In this document: one piece after another, positions 7,308 to 15,189 of the stretch
Numbering within the stretch: the stretch's first letter is position 1
Layout: each line of letters begins with the position of its first letter
Source: Hyphomicrobiales bacterium
Lineage (GTDB): Bacteria > Pseudomonadota > Alphaproteobacteria > Rhizobiales > Aestuariivirgaceae
NCBI GenBank assembly: GCA_020029455.1
Contig: JAIBJH010000010.1
Location: forward strand, 1 to 24,055
Reading direction: 5' to 3'
DNA: 24,055 nucleotides
The notes under the pieces: model-generated
The model's database searches: none
What the model was told of the DNA's origin: nothing
What the model saw: the letters and a program-made list of their open reading frames with translations, nothing else
Translations under genes and position numbers: made by a program

Positions 7308-8105
7308 GTGTCCCATTCTCCCGCATTAACCGTGATGATTGCCGCCGTCCGCAAGGCCGCCCGTGGCGTCCAGCGTGATTTTGGCGAGATCGCCAGCCTG
7401 CAGGTCTCGCAGAAAGGCCCTGGCGACTTTGTCACCGCCGCCGACAAGAAGTGTGAACGGGTGCTCCGCGAAGAACTGGCCAAAGCACGCCCCGGCTATG
7501 GTCTCCTCGGTGAAGAGGAAGGCGAGACCAAAGGCACCGACCCCGATCACCGTTTCATCATTGATCCGATCGACGGAACCTCGAACTTCATGCATGGCGT
7601 TCCGCTCTTTGCCGTGACAGTTGCGCTGGAGCGCAAAGGCGAAATTATTGCAGGCGTCACCTACAATCCCATCAGCGACGAACTATTCCATTCGGAAAGA
7701 GGTCAGGGCGCCTTCATGAACAACAAGCGCATGCGCGTCGCCGCCCGGCGCCAGCTTCACGAAGCGCTTGTTTCCACCAACATTCCCAACATTGGCCAGA
7801 AGGGCCATGTCGGCCATCGCAACGAGATTGCCGTGCTGCAGGCAAAGACCATGGGAGTCCGTGTGCTCGGCTCAACGGCGCTTGAACTCGCCTTCGTGGC
7901 GGCAGGCCGGCTTGACGCCGCTTGGTGCCATGACCTCAAGCCCTGGGACATGGCCGCCGGCATTATCTTCGTGCGTGAGGCCGGAGGCTTTATTTCGAAA
8001 GTCGATGGTGAAGGAGACCCCCTTAACGCAGGAGCGTATGCGGCAGGCAATGCCGACTTGCTGCCCCAGCTCCGCGCGGCCCTCGCCGAAGCACGCAAGC
8101 TTTAA
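7308..8105 (+). CDS. suhB: Inositol-1-monophosphatase (SuhB family)
   Basis: A 265-residue Mg-dependent, Li-sensitive phosphatase of the IMPase superfamily that hydrolyses myo-inositol phosphates; in E. coli SuhB also takes part in rRNA antitermination. Metal-site motifs are intact: GEEEG (residues 68-72), DPIDGT (86-91), and WDMAAG (213-218) in the C-terminal domain. I chose the GTG at 7308 because AAGGAAAG lies just upstream and the homologous region begins at SHSPALTVM. An ATG at 7140 would add 56 unrelated residues and run back across the start of the neighbouring minus-strand gene. A hairpin terminator follows the stop. Confidence 0.92.
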   Translation: MSHSPALTVMIAAVRKAARGVQRDFGEIASLQVSQKGPGDFVTAADKKCERVLREELAKARPGYGLLGEEEGETKGTDPDHRFIIDPIDGTSNFMHGVPLFAVTVALERKGEIIAGVTYNPISDELFHSERGQGAFMNNKRMRVAARRQLHEALVSTNIPNIGQKGHVGHRNEIAVLQAKTMGVRVLGSTALELAFVAAGRLDAAWCHDLKPWDMAAGIIFVREAGGFISKVDGEGDPLNAGAYAAGNADLLPQLRAALAEARKL

Positions 8106-8106
8106 A

Positions 8107-8138
8107 AATGCAAAAGCCGCGAAGGTCATTCGCGGCTT
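8107..8138. terminator. Bidirectional intrinsic terminator (suhB/rpsU)
   Basis: The stem AAGCCGCGA (8114-8122) pairs with TCGCGGCTT (8130-8138), with a 7-base loop. On the minus strand it is followed by an interrupted T-rich tract (TTTTGCATTTTT), making it a good terminator for rpsU. It also lies directly after the suhB stop. Confidence 0.8.
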
Positions 8139-8162
8139 CAGGAATTCACAATTGCTTCTATT

Positions 8163-8432
8163 TCAGAAGCTCGGGCGCGGTGCACCCTGGCCCGGACGGC
8201 GGGGTTTTTCGATCTTCTTCGGAGCAGGCAACAGGCCTTCGCGCTGCAGCTTCTTGCGGGCAAGCTTGCGCGTACGGCGCACCGCTTCCGCCTTCTCGCG
8301 GGCCTTCTTCTCGGACGGTTTTTCGAAGTGATCGCGAAGCTTCATTTCACGGAAGATGCCTTCGCGCTGCATCTTTTTCTTCAGGACCTTCAGGGCCTGG
8401 TCAACATTGTTGTCACGAACGACGACTTGCAA
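8163..8432 (-). CDS. rpsU: 30S ribosomal protein S21
   Basis: An 89-residue basic small-subunit protein. The sequence VVVRDNNVDQALKVLKKKMQ, then REGIFREMKLRDHFEKPSEK and the Arg/Lys-rich EAVRRTRKLARKKLQREGL are typical of alphaproteobacterial S21. A Pro/Arg/Lys-rich tail of about 20 residues follows, also common in this class. The start is TTG at 8432 (TTG-CAA-GTC, where relatives have Met-Gln-Val), with GAGG about 8 bases upstream. The longer open frame from 8666 is leader sequence and overlaps purK. The gene has its own probable promoter and leader hairpin, and a terminator after the stop. Confidence 0.95.
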   Translation of the reverse strand: MQVVVRDNNVDQALKVLKKKMQREGIFREMKLRDHFEKPSEKKAREKAEAVRRTRKLARKKLQREGLLPAPKKIEKPRRPGQGAPRPSF

Positions 8433-8466
8433 GCAAGAACCTCGGAAATAGGGGTTAAATGGTAGA

Positions 8467-8527
8467 AATGGCCCCGAAGGGCCATTACGTGGGCGTGCTC
8501 CTAGCACAAAGGCCCCCGCCCTGTCGA
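8467..8527 (-). promoter_or_regulatory. Candidate rpsU promoter and UUCG leader hairpin
   Basis: On the minus strand, TCGACA (8527-8522) and CTAGGA (8504-8499) are separated by 17 bases and resemble a ribosomal-gene promoter. It would start transcription near 8492. The transcript would then begin with a perfect 8-bp stem AATGGCCC-TTCG-GGGCCATT (8467-8486) capped by a cUUCGg tetraloop, some 34 bases before the TTG start. Upstream of the -10 region an 11-base unit CCCTGTCGAGG is exactly duplicated (8519-8529 and 8530-8540). The promoter match is modest; the hairpin itself is unambiguous. Alternatively the hairpin ends purK transcripts, but it lacks a proper T-run. Confidence 0.5.
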
Positions 8528-8551
8528 GGCCCTGTCGAGGGCGATTCCGAC

Positions 8552-9631
8552 CTATTGCCGGAGCGGCTGGACGCGGTTCACATGCCCCATCTTGCGCCCC
8601 GGCCTGGCTTCCGCCTTGCCATAGAGGTGCAGCACCGCCTCCGGTTCCATTGCAATTCCGGGCCACACTCCGGCCTCATCGCCAAGGAGATTGGTCATCA
8701 CCACATTGGCATGCCGCGCGGTTGCACCAAGGGGCCAGCCCGCCACGGCGCGGATGTGCTGCTCGAACTGTGAGACCAGGCAGCCATCCATGGTCCAGTG
8801 TCCGGAGTTGTGAACGCGGGGCGCGATCTCGTTTACATAAAGCACATCGGCGCCGACAAAGAACTCGACGCCCATCACCCCCACATAGTCCAGCGCCTCC
8901 ACCATGCGCTGCGCCACAAAGACGGCCTCGCTGGCAACCTCCGGCGCGACACGAGCAGGAACAGTGGAAGTGTAAAGGATGTGGTTCCGGTGTACGTTCT
9001 CGGTCACATCGAACGCCGCAACCTTGCCTGCCAAATCGCGCGCGATGATGACCGAGACTTCGCGGTCGAAATGCACAAAGCGCTCATAGATGGCAGGCTC
9101 ACCCTTGATGGCTTTCCAGGCTGCTTCGCAATCAGCCGCGCCATTGACCTTGGCCTGGCCCTTGCCGTCATAACCAAGGCGCGTAGTCTTGAGAATCCCA
9201 GGCGCGCCAACTCTTTGAACGGCTTCGCGCAAGTCATCGAGTGAATTGACCGCGGCGAAGTCCGCCGTCATGGCCCCGAGCTCGCGCGCCAGCGTCTTTT
9301 CCTTGATCCTGTCCTGCGCCACTGCGAGAGCCTTGGAGCCGGGACGAACTGCTACCCGCGCCTCAAGAATTTCTACTGTCCGAGCGGGGACGTTCTCAAA
9401 CTCATAGGTCACGACATCAACCTTGGCGGCAAAGCCCGCCAGCGCCTGTTCGTCCAGATAATCCGCCACTGTGTAATTGGCACTCACCTGAAAGGCGGGA
9501 CTATCAGCCTCCGGTGCATAGATATGGCACTTGAGGCCAAGAGGGGCGGCCGCTAGTGCCAGCATGCGCCCCAATTGCCCGCCGCCCAGAATGCCTATGG
9601 TCGAGCCTGGAGGCAGCGCCTTCCCGCTCAT
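8552..9631 (-). CDS. purK: N5-carboxyaminoimidazole ribonucleotide synthase
   Basis: This 359-residue ATP-grasp enzyme converts AIR, ATP and bicarbonate to N5-CAIR in purine synthesis, supplying the substrate of PurE. It opens with the fold signature GILGGGQLGRMLALAAAPLG, followed by VDVVTYEFENVP, the ATP-grasp segments ILKTTRLGYDGKGQ and YERFVHFDREVSVI, and the metal-binding/catalytic stretch NEIAPRVHNSGHWTMDGC. Length is normal. The ATG at 9631 overlaps the purE stop by 4 bases (ATGA) with AAGGA upstream inside purE, so the pair is translationally coupled. An in-frame extension to 9682 would lie inside purE and is unlikely. Confidence 0.96.
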   Translation of the reverse strand: MSGKALPPGSTIGILGGGQLGRMLALAAAPLGLKCHIYAPEADSPAFQVSANYTVADYLDEQALAGFAAKVDVVTYEFENVPARTVEILEARVAVRPGSKALAVAQDRIKEKTLARELGAMTADFAAVNSLDDLREAVQRVGAPGILKTTRLGYDGKGQAKVNGAADCEAAWKAIKGEPAIYERFVHFDREVSVIIARDLAGKVAAFDVTENVHRNHILYTSTVPARVAPEVASEAVFVAQRMVEALDYVGVMGVEFFVGADVLYVNEIAPRVHNSGHWTMDGCLVSQFEQHIRAVAGWPLGATARHANVVMTNLLGDEAGVWPGIAMEPEAVLHLYGKAEARPGRKMGHVNRVQPLRQ

Positions 9632-10116
9632 GAATCGTCCTTGGGAGCTTCCGCCACGGCAGCGGTTTGCTTTGCCCGCCAATCCGCCAACCGTTTTGCA
9701 AGCGCCGTATCATTCAGCGCCAAGACGCTTGCCGCCAGTAGCGCTGCATTGATGGCCCCCGCCTTGCCGATGGCCAGCGTGCCGACCGGAATGCCTGCCG
9801 GCATCTGGACGATGGAAAGAAGCGAGTCCTGCCCCGACAATGCCTTGGATTCCACCGGCACACCAAACACCGGCAGTGCAGTCAGTGATGCTGTCATGCC
9901 CGGAAGATGCGCCGCACCACCCGCCCCCGCGATGATCACTTTGAAGCCCTCATCCTTTGCCCCCTTGGCAAAGGCATAGAGTCTATCGGGCGTGCGGTGC
10001 GCCGAGACAATGCGCGCGTCATGGGCGATACCCAGAGCATCCAACGTTTCGGCGGCGTGCTTCATGGTGGTCCAGTCCGACTGACTTCCCATGATGATGG
10101 CAACAGTGGGGCTCAT
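9628..10116 (-). CDS. purE: N5-carboxyaminoimidazole ribonucleotide mutase
   Basis: A 162-residue class I PurE that converts N5-CAIR to CAIR. The MGSQSDW motif (residues 9-15), with the catalytic Ser-x-Asp, the SAHRTPDR motif (38-45) with the catalytic His, and AGAGGAAHLPGM are all intact. Homologous C-terminal helices continue to about residue 150, with a short acidic tail. It is first in a purE-purK pair and overlaps purK by 4 bases. Upstream of the ATG there is no strong ribosome-binding site. Confidence 0.96.
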   Translation of the reverse strand: MSPTVAIIMGSQSDWTTMKHAAETLDALGIAHDARIVSAHRTPDRLYAFAKGAKDEGFKVIIAGAGGAAHLPGMTASLTALPVFGVPVESKALSGQDSLLSIVQMPAGIPVGTLAIGKAGAINAALLAASVLALNDTALAKRLADWRAKQTAAVAEAPKDDS

Positions 10117-10198
10117 GCGGCGCGTCTTAAAGCCTATCGCGCCAAAGTATTCAACTTTTGCCGGTTATGAACAACACTCAACCCAAAAATTGCCCGGA

Positions 10199-10411
10199 TC
10201 AGGCGATAATGTCCGGGATCAACATATTCTCGATCGTGGTGATCTCATCTTTGAGTGAAAGCTTCTTTTTCTTGAGACGGCGGATTTGCAGTTGGTCGCC
10301 TGTTGCGGACTGCTCTAGGGCTGCAATTGCAACATCCAAGTCCGCATGCTCCTGCAACAGGCTCTGCAGTTTTGCCCGTAGTTGCACCTGCTGCAGTTGA
10401 TCCATGACCAT
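10199..10411 (-). CDS. DUF465 (YdcH-like) small protein
   Basis: A 70-residue, highly charged helical protein. It has the DUF465 pattern: a central helix followed by IRRLKKKKLSLKDEI, the basic K-rich core and final K-D-E-I that mark the family. A helical hairpin or coiled coil is expected; the biochemical role is unknown. Start may be ATG 10411 or ATG 10405. It faces away from a second DUF465 gene 122 bases off, the two being divergent paralogues. Confidence 0.82.
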   Translation of the reverse strand: MVMDQLQQVQLRAKLQSLLQEHADLDVAIAALEQSATGDQLQIRRLKKKKLSLKDEITTIENMLIPDIIA

Positions 10412-10533
10412 GTCGCGAAACTATCAACTATGCCCTTGTGCGGGGTTCGACAAGACCCCAAATCTGTGTCATCATCCTGTTGCGGAACCGTGCCTGGTTT
10501 CGGAACCGGCTTCGTAATCCTTGGAGGTTTTCG

Positions 10534-10713
10534 ATGTCCTCACCATCCCTCAGTGAACTTCTTGCACAACATGCGGCGTTTGAAGCCGAACTCGCGGAAG
10601 CGATGGCGCACCCCGCCTCGTCCGACGCCGAGATCGCGGCCATCAAGCGCAAGAAGTTGAAATTGAAGGATGAAATAGCCCAGCTGCAACGGCCGACACA
10701 CGTCGCCGCCTGA
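10534..10713 (+). CDS. DUF465 (YdcH-like) small protein, second copy
   Basis: A 59-residue charged helical protein sharing with its divergent neighbour the basic block and closing motif (IKRKKLKLKDEIAQLQ). The ATG at 10534 is well supported by GGAGG 8 bases upstream; the longer open frame from 10438 is leader. No enzyme motif or membrane segment. Role unknown. Confidence 0.85.
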   Translation: MSSPSLSELLAQHAAFEAELAEAMAHPASSDAEIAAIKRKKLKLKDEIAQLQRPTHVAA

Positions 10714-10759
10714 CATCCGCAGCAGATTGCGCCCCTTGGGGTGTGATCATTCGGGCAAA

Positions 10760-11185
10760 CTAAGCGATTGAACGCGAAGCGGTTTGCCGCGCGGGTTCAA
10801 TGAGGTCCCATTTGTTACCATAAAGGTCTTCGAAAACCGCAACGATGCCATAGGTTTCGTGGCGCGGCTTTTCGAGGAAGTTAACGCCTGCAGCACTCAT
10901 CCTCTGGTGCGTGCCGCGAAAGTCTCTGCACTGCAGAAAAAAAGCGACACGCCCGCCAGCAGCTTTTCCAATTGCCGCTGACTGATCGACGCCATCAGCC
11001 TTGGCTAACAAAAGGTAAAAATTGCTTCCTTTTTCAGCGGAAACAAGGACCCACCGCTTGCCACCGCCCAAAGGTTCATCGCTCGCAACTGTGAACCCAA
11101 GCTTTCCTACAAACCAGGCGATGGCCTCGTCATAGTCCCGCACCAGATATGTGACAGCATGGATATGCTGGCCCGCTTCAGGCAT
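10760..11185 (-). CDS. VOC-family (glyoxalase/bleomycin-resistance fold) protein
   Basis: A 141-residue single-domain protein with the VOC fold: HIHAVTYLVRDYDEAIAWFV, then KLGFTV, a central FYLLLAK strand, and the closing strands YGIVAVFEDLYGNKWDLIEP. The early His and the late Glu (in DLIEP) sit where metal ligands occur in glyoxalase I and dioxygenases, but the substrate is not predictable. The ATG at 11185 lies inside the end of the acyl-CoA synthetase gene (8-base overlap), so the two are probably cotranscribed. A longer frame up to 11251 would lie in the synthetase and lacks similarity. Confidence 0.85.
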   Translation of the reverse strand: MPEAGQHIHAVTYLVRDYDEAIAWFVGKLGFTVASDEPLGGGKRWVLVSAEKGSNFYLLLAKADGVDQSAAIGKAAGGRVAFFLQCRDFRGTHQRMSAAGVNFLEKPRHETYGIVAVFEDLYGNKWDLIEPARQTASRSIA

Positions 11186-12800
11186 TCTTGGCCATGTCGC
11201 GCAGCTTGAACTTCTGAATCTTGCCCGTTGAGGTCTTGGGGATCTCGGCAAAGATCACATGGCGCGGCACCTTGAAGCGCGCCAGATTCTGAGTGCACCA
11301 GGCAATGATCTCATCCGCCGTTGCGGTCTTGCCGGGCCTGAGTTCGATGAAGGCACAAGGGGTCTCGCCCCATTTCTCATCCTGCTTGGCGACAACGCCT
11401 GCTGCCTGCACGGCAGGATGCTTATAGAGAACATCCTCGACTTCGATGGAGGAGATGTTTTCGCCGCCTGAAATGATGATGTCCTTGGAGCGGTCCTTGA
11501 GCTGGATATAGCCATCGGGGTGCATGACGCCGAGATCGCCCGAATGGAACCAGCCACCCGCAAAGGCATCGCCCGTGGCTTTGGGGTTCTTGAGATAGCC
11601 CTTCATCACCACATTGCCGCGGAACATCACCTCGCCCATGGTCTCGCCATCGGCAGGAACGGGCTTCATGGTTTCAGGATCCATGACGGTGAGGTCTTCC
11701 AGCGCATGATAGCGCACACCCTGCCGCGCTTTCTTCTGCGCCCGCTGCGGCCCGGCCAGCGCCTGCCATTCTTCCTTCCAGTCATTCACAACTGCGGGGC
11801 CATAGGTTTCCGTCAGTCCATAGAGATGCGTGACATTGAAGCCAGCCTCCGCCATTGCGGCAAGCACGGCTTCGGGCGGCGGTGCGGCAGCAGTGAAGAA
11901 TTCCACCTGCTGAGAAAGCTTGCGCTTCTCTTCTTCCGGCGCATTGAGAATTGTCGACATGACGATTGGCGCACCGCAAAGATGGGTTACCTTGTGGTCA
12001 TCGAGTGCCGCCCAGATGGCCTTGGAGCGCACCCAGCGCAAGGTGACATGCGTTCCCGCAATCACCGAGATAGACCAGGGAAAGCACCAGCCATTGCAGT
12101 GGAACATGGGCAGCGTCCACAGATAAACCGCATGTTTCGGCATGTTGCCAGTGAGCACATTGCCCTGCGCCAGAAGCGATGCCCCGCGATGATGATAGAC
12201 AACTCCTTTCGGATTGCCTGTGGTGCCTGAGGTATAGTTCAGAGAAATCGCGTCCCACTCATCGCCGGGCCAGTGCCATTGATAGCTTGCATCGCCTGAC
12301 TGCACGAAGACTTCATAGTCCTCTGTGCCGACGCGCTTTCCTTCCACCTCGAATTCCGGATCGACATAGTCGATGACCAGCGGCTTTGCCTTGCATTGCG
12401 CCAAGGCAGCGGCGGCAAGAGCCGAATGTTCCTTGTCGACGATGAAGACCTTGGCTTCGGCATGGTCCAACGAAAACGCAATCGTTGCAGCATCGAGCCT
12501 GGTGTTCAGTGTGTTGACAACGCCCTTGGTCATCGGCACCCCATAGTGGCACTCAAGCATGGCGGGTGTGTTGGCCAATAGCACCGACACTGAATCACCC
12601 TTGCCAATGCCGCGTTTGGCAAGCGCGGATCCCAACTTCCGGCAACGCTCATAGAATGTTGCATAATTTGTCGTCGTCTTGCCGTGGATGATCGCCGTGC
12701 GCTCGGGAAAGACGGCGGCGGCGCGCTGCAAGAAGGAGAGCGGCGTCAGCGGCTGGAAATTGGCAGCATTCTTGTCAAGATCGCGGTCATAGGCAGACAT
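11178..12800 (-). CDS. Acyl-CoA synthetase (AMP-forming)
   Basis: This 540-residue ANL-superfamily enzyme activates a carboxylic acid, via an acyl-adenylate, to its CoA thioester. The P-loop TSGTTGNPKG is at 190-199, the A5 motif YGLTETYGP at 327-335, the adenosine-binding HSGDLGVMHPDGY at 419-431, DRSKDIIISGGENIS at 436-450, and the catalytic lysine in PKTSTGKIQKFK (K527). The WTLPMFHCNGW segment is typical of the medium/long-chain branch, but chain length is not certain. GAGGAAA precedes the ATG at 12800. It follows the PAP2 pair by 46 bases and overlaps the VOC gene, suggesting a lipid-linked operon. Confidence 0.93.
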   Translation of the reverse strand: MSAYDRDLDKNAANFQPLTPLSFLQRAAAVFPERTAIIHGKTTTNYATFYERCRKLGSALAKRGIGKGDSVSVLLANTPAMLECHYGVPMTKGVVNTLNTRLDAATIAFSLDHAEAKVFIVDKEHSALAAAALAQCKAKPLVIDYVDPEFEVEGKRVGTEDYEVFVQSGDASYQWHWPGDEWDAISLNYTSGTTGNPKGVVYHHRGASLLAQGNVLTGNMPKHAVYLWTLPMFHCNGWCFPWSISVIAGTHVTLRWVRSKAIWAALDDHKVTHLCGAPIVMSTILNAPEEEKRKLSQQVEFFTAAAPPPEAVLAAMAEAGFNVTHLYGLTETYGPAVVNDWKEEWQALAGPQRAQKKARQGVRYHALEDLTVMDPETMKPVPADGETMGEVMFRGNVVMKGYLKNPKATGDAFAGGWFHSGDLGVMHPDGYIQLKDRSKDIIISGGENISSIEVEDVLYKHPAVQAAGVVAKQDEKWGETPCAFIELRPGKTATADEIIAWCTQNLARFKVPRHVIFAEIPKTSTGKIQKFKLRDMAKNA

Positions 12801-12846
12801 GGGGTTTCCTCATTTTTGGAAAACCCTAATCCAATCGCTCGATAAA

Positions 12847-13965
12847 TCAAAGCCGCGCCAGCGACTCATTGAGACGCATTGTCGACGGCAGGTTTCCGTG
12901 CCAGCGCGCCATAAATCCGGCCAGCCACCAGCAGGCCAGCGCCAGCGCAATGGCCGCATAGCCATCGATCGCATAGTGCCAGCCCAGATGCACAGACCCC
13001 ACGAGGATCATGGCTGCATAGACCGCAAAACAAATGCCCGCCGTCCGGTTGACACGGAAAACCGCCAGCGCAAACAGCACGGCGGAGGCATTGTGCATGG
13101 AAGGAAAGGCAGAGATGCCGATGGGCGTCACCTTGCCCTGATAGCCATCCCACAGCACAGCTTGCGCATCCAGCGCCCAGATAGGAATGCGGCTGTCCAC
13201 GTCCTTGAGATAGGCGATAAGCGGCGCGAAAGGATCGGGCGAATAACCGAGAAGCCCATAATAAACAGGCCCCGCCGAGGAGAAATAAACGGCGAGGAAT
13301 CCGCCGCCGATCCACCAGCATAGCATGTAGGAAAGGAAAAACTGCGTGCGCACCACGGAAGCATGGCGCGCAAAACCGAACCACATGAATGTGCCGAACA
13401 GCGCCAAAAACCAGAAATTATAGGCCATGTTGAAGATGAAAGTGATGATGTCGTGGCCGATGACAGGTTGCAGCAGCACCCAAGGGTCAAATCCGAAATG
13501 CAGCGCCCTGTCCCATTCCACAAACATAGTGTCGTAGGTGAACGGCTTCACCAGCGGGATCATGGGTTTCAGTTCCAGCATGCCCTTGTTGAAGATGATC
13601 ATGGCAAGCAGCAGCGGCAGCGCCAGGATGAACGGCGCCGGCTTGCGGAACAGCCCAACCACATCCTCTTTCATCTGTCTCACCGGGCTCTCCGGCTTCA
13701 GCACCAGCACATATTGCAGGAGCCGGAAGAAGAAGATGGCGACAAGACCTGCCGGAATGGTGAGCGTGATGATGCCAATGGCGAGATTCTTGATCGGCGC
13801 TTGCGTGTAGCTCGGAATGTCCGCCAGCAGAATGTAGGTCGTCAGCGCATAGGCCACTGCCACAATGTAGAATGGCCACTGCACCAGAAAGCTCTGCGTG
13901 AGCAGCGGCAGAAAACTGCGCTGTACCGGTGCATGAACAATCGTCTCTGGCGTGGCGTGGCTCAT
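12847..13965 (-). CDS. PAP2-superfamily membrane phosphatase/transferase, second of a tandem pair
   Basis: A 372-residue polytopic membrane protein with several hydrophobic helices. The PAP2-type active-site blocks are in the C-terminal half: FSSAGPVYY (228-236), FPSMHNASA (287-295), and GSVHLGWHYAIDGY (323-336) containing the catalytic His330 and the Asp334 partner. The arrangement is that of the PAP2_3 branch, which includes eukaryotic inositol-phosphorylceramide synthases, so it may move or remove a lipid head group. The substrate is unknown. Its start overlaps the upstream paralogue by 4 bases. Confidence 0.86.
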   Translation of the reverse strand: MSHATPETIVHAPVQRSFLPLLTQSFLVQWPFYIVAVAYALTTYILLADIPSYTQAPIKNLAIGIITLTIPAGLVAIFFFRLLQYVLVLKPESPVRQMKEDVVGLFRKPAPFILALPLLLAMIIFNKGMLELKPMIPLVKPFTYDTMFVEWDRALHFGFDPWVLLQPVIGHDIITFIFNMAYNFWFLALFGTFMWFGFARHASVVRTQFFLSYMLCWWIGGGFLAVYFSSAGPVYYGLLGYSPDPFAPLIAYLKDVDSRIPIWALDAQAVLWDGYQGKVTPIGISAFPSMHNASAVLFALAVFRVNRTAGICFAVYAAMILVGSVHLGWHYAIDGYAAIALALACWWLAGFMARWHGNLPSTMRLNESLARL

Positions 13966-15083
13966 GCAGTCCTCGGCAGTGCAATAGCTTCGTCAAAGGA
14001 TGAAACGGCAGGCCTTGCATGCCACCAACGCGCCACAGGTTTCAGGGCGAACCAGCAGATGATCGTCAGCGCGAAGGACAAATAAGCATCAACTGCATAA
14101 TGCCATCCCAACATGACGGAGCCGAGGAAGATCAGTACCCCATGGGCGGTGACAAGCCATCGCAGCGCCCCACCCCTTGCCCACACTGCAAAAATGAAGA
14201 GCAACGCAGTCGCATTATGCATGGAAGGCATCGCCGAAACGCCGCCTAGCGCCGAGCCTTGCTGTTTGAACGACCACAGCATGTCCTGTGTGCCGAGCGC
14301 CCAGATAGGCCAGGCCTCATTGATTTTGCCAAGACGCTGCATCAGCGGGCCGTAATCGCTGCCAAGGCCGAGCTCGTCGAAGTAGCAAGGGCCAGCTGAT
14401 GAAAAGACCGTGGCAAGCAGGGTGCCGCCTGCCATCCACAAAGCAAAAAAAGTGAGGAAAAAACGCGTGCGCTCTTCGCTGGGCAGCGCATAGAAGGCGA
14501 AGTGAACGAGGAACAGGTTCATCACCATGAACCAAGAATTGTAGTTCATATTGAGCAGGAAGACGGCAAGACCGGAACCCAAAATGGGCTGCAAGATTTC
14601 CCATGGCCTCATTCCGAGATGCAGGGCCTGATCCCATCTATCGAAAGCCTGATCCCAGGAGAACGGCACCATGGCCGTGATCTGCCCCTTGAATGTGGTG
14701 AAGACGAACATGAAAAGCGCAAAGGCAAGGAACATCGGAAGCCCCACGGCCATGCGATGGGGATCCTTGAGCACGGCCCCCACTCTTTGCACCAGCCGCT
14801 TTGTCGGGCTGGCCGGGCGCTCGGTCCGCACCATTGTGAAGAGTTCGCGCAGCACGACGGCAAAAAGTGCAATTGGCACGGCGCTGGTGGCGATGCCCGC
14901 CAGGACTTCCAGTGCTGAGCCGCCGCTCGCAGGTGGAAACAGCGCATAGGAAACAACCAACGCCAAGAGATAGATGTGTGCGATGCCGAAAAAGATTGCC
15001 TGCGCCGCAACGCCCTTCAAAAATAGCGCCTTGAAAGGGCCATTGGTCGCAACTTGCGGCAATGAAGTGGAAACGTCGCTCAT
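13962..15083 (-). CDS. PAP2-superfamily membrane phosphatase/transferase, first of a tandem pair
   Basis: A 373-residue paralogue of the next gene, with the same layout: a helical N-terminal half, then RWDQALHLGMRPWEILQP (149-166), FSSAGPCYF (227-235), MPSMHNATA (285-293) and GSVMLGWHYAVDAY (321-334) with His328 and Asp332. The active-site residues seem intact in both copies, so neither looks like a dead duplicate, but overall identity is moderate, implying an old duplication. It probably begins the unit running through the second PAP2 gene, acyl-CoA synthetase and VOC protein. The MFS gene upstream ends 95 bases before its start. Confidence 0.85.
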   Translation of the reverse strand: MSDVSTSLPQVATNGPFKALFLKGVAAQAIFFGIAHIYLLALVVSYALFPPASGGSALEVLAGIATSAVPIALFAVVLRELFTMVRTERPASPTKRLVQRVGAVLKDPHRMAVGLPMFLAFALFMFVFTTFKGQITAMVPFSWDQAFDRWDQALHLGMRPWEILQPILGSGLAVFLLNMNYNSWFMVMNLFLVHFAFYALPSEERTRFFLTFFALWMAGGTLLATVFSSAGPCYFDELGLGSDYGPLMQRLGKINEAWPIWALGTQDMLWSFKQQGSALGGVSAMPSMHNATALLFIFAVWARGGALRWLVTAHGVLIFLGSVMLGWHYAVDAYLSFALTIICWFALKPVARWWHARPAVSSFDEAIALPRTA

Positions 15084-15171
15084 CTTCGGGCCTTCGGCGT
15101 TACGCCGTCATAGGTCCCCAAAGTCTTAAATCCCGTTAAGGACGAGAAGCGAATGAGGCAGTGATGGTGAA

Positions 15172-15189
15172 CATTGCGTTAACGCAATG
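15172..15189. repeat. Perfect 18-bp palindrome across the MFS stop codon
   Basis: CATTGCGTTAACGCAATG is a perfect palindrome centred on GTTAAC, and it includes the stop codon (15179-15181) of the minus-strand MFS gene. As RNA it would make a hairpin without a real loop, so it is more likely a protein-binding site or a chance of coding than a terminator. Confidence 0.5.

Noticed and set aside
8433..8666. Upstream extension of rpsU
   Set aside because: The extra residues are unlike any S21 and would overlap purK; the TTG at 8432 gives the usual S21 start.
10485..10533. EcfG-type general-stress promoter suggested by two GGAACC motifs before the second DUF465 gene
   Set aside because: No CGTT-like -10 element lies at the required 16-18 base spacing from either motif.
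12799..13323. Long plus-strand open frames opposite the acyl-CoA synthetase and PAP2 genes (also 13363-14085 and 11520-12230)
   Set aside because: They lie antisense to well-supported genes, are rich in His, Arg and Gln as is typical of mirrored coding frames, and show no family features.
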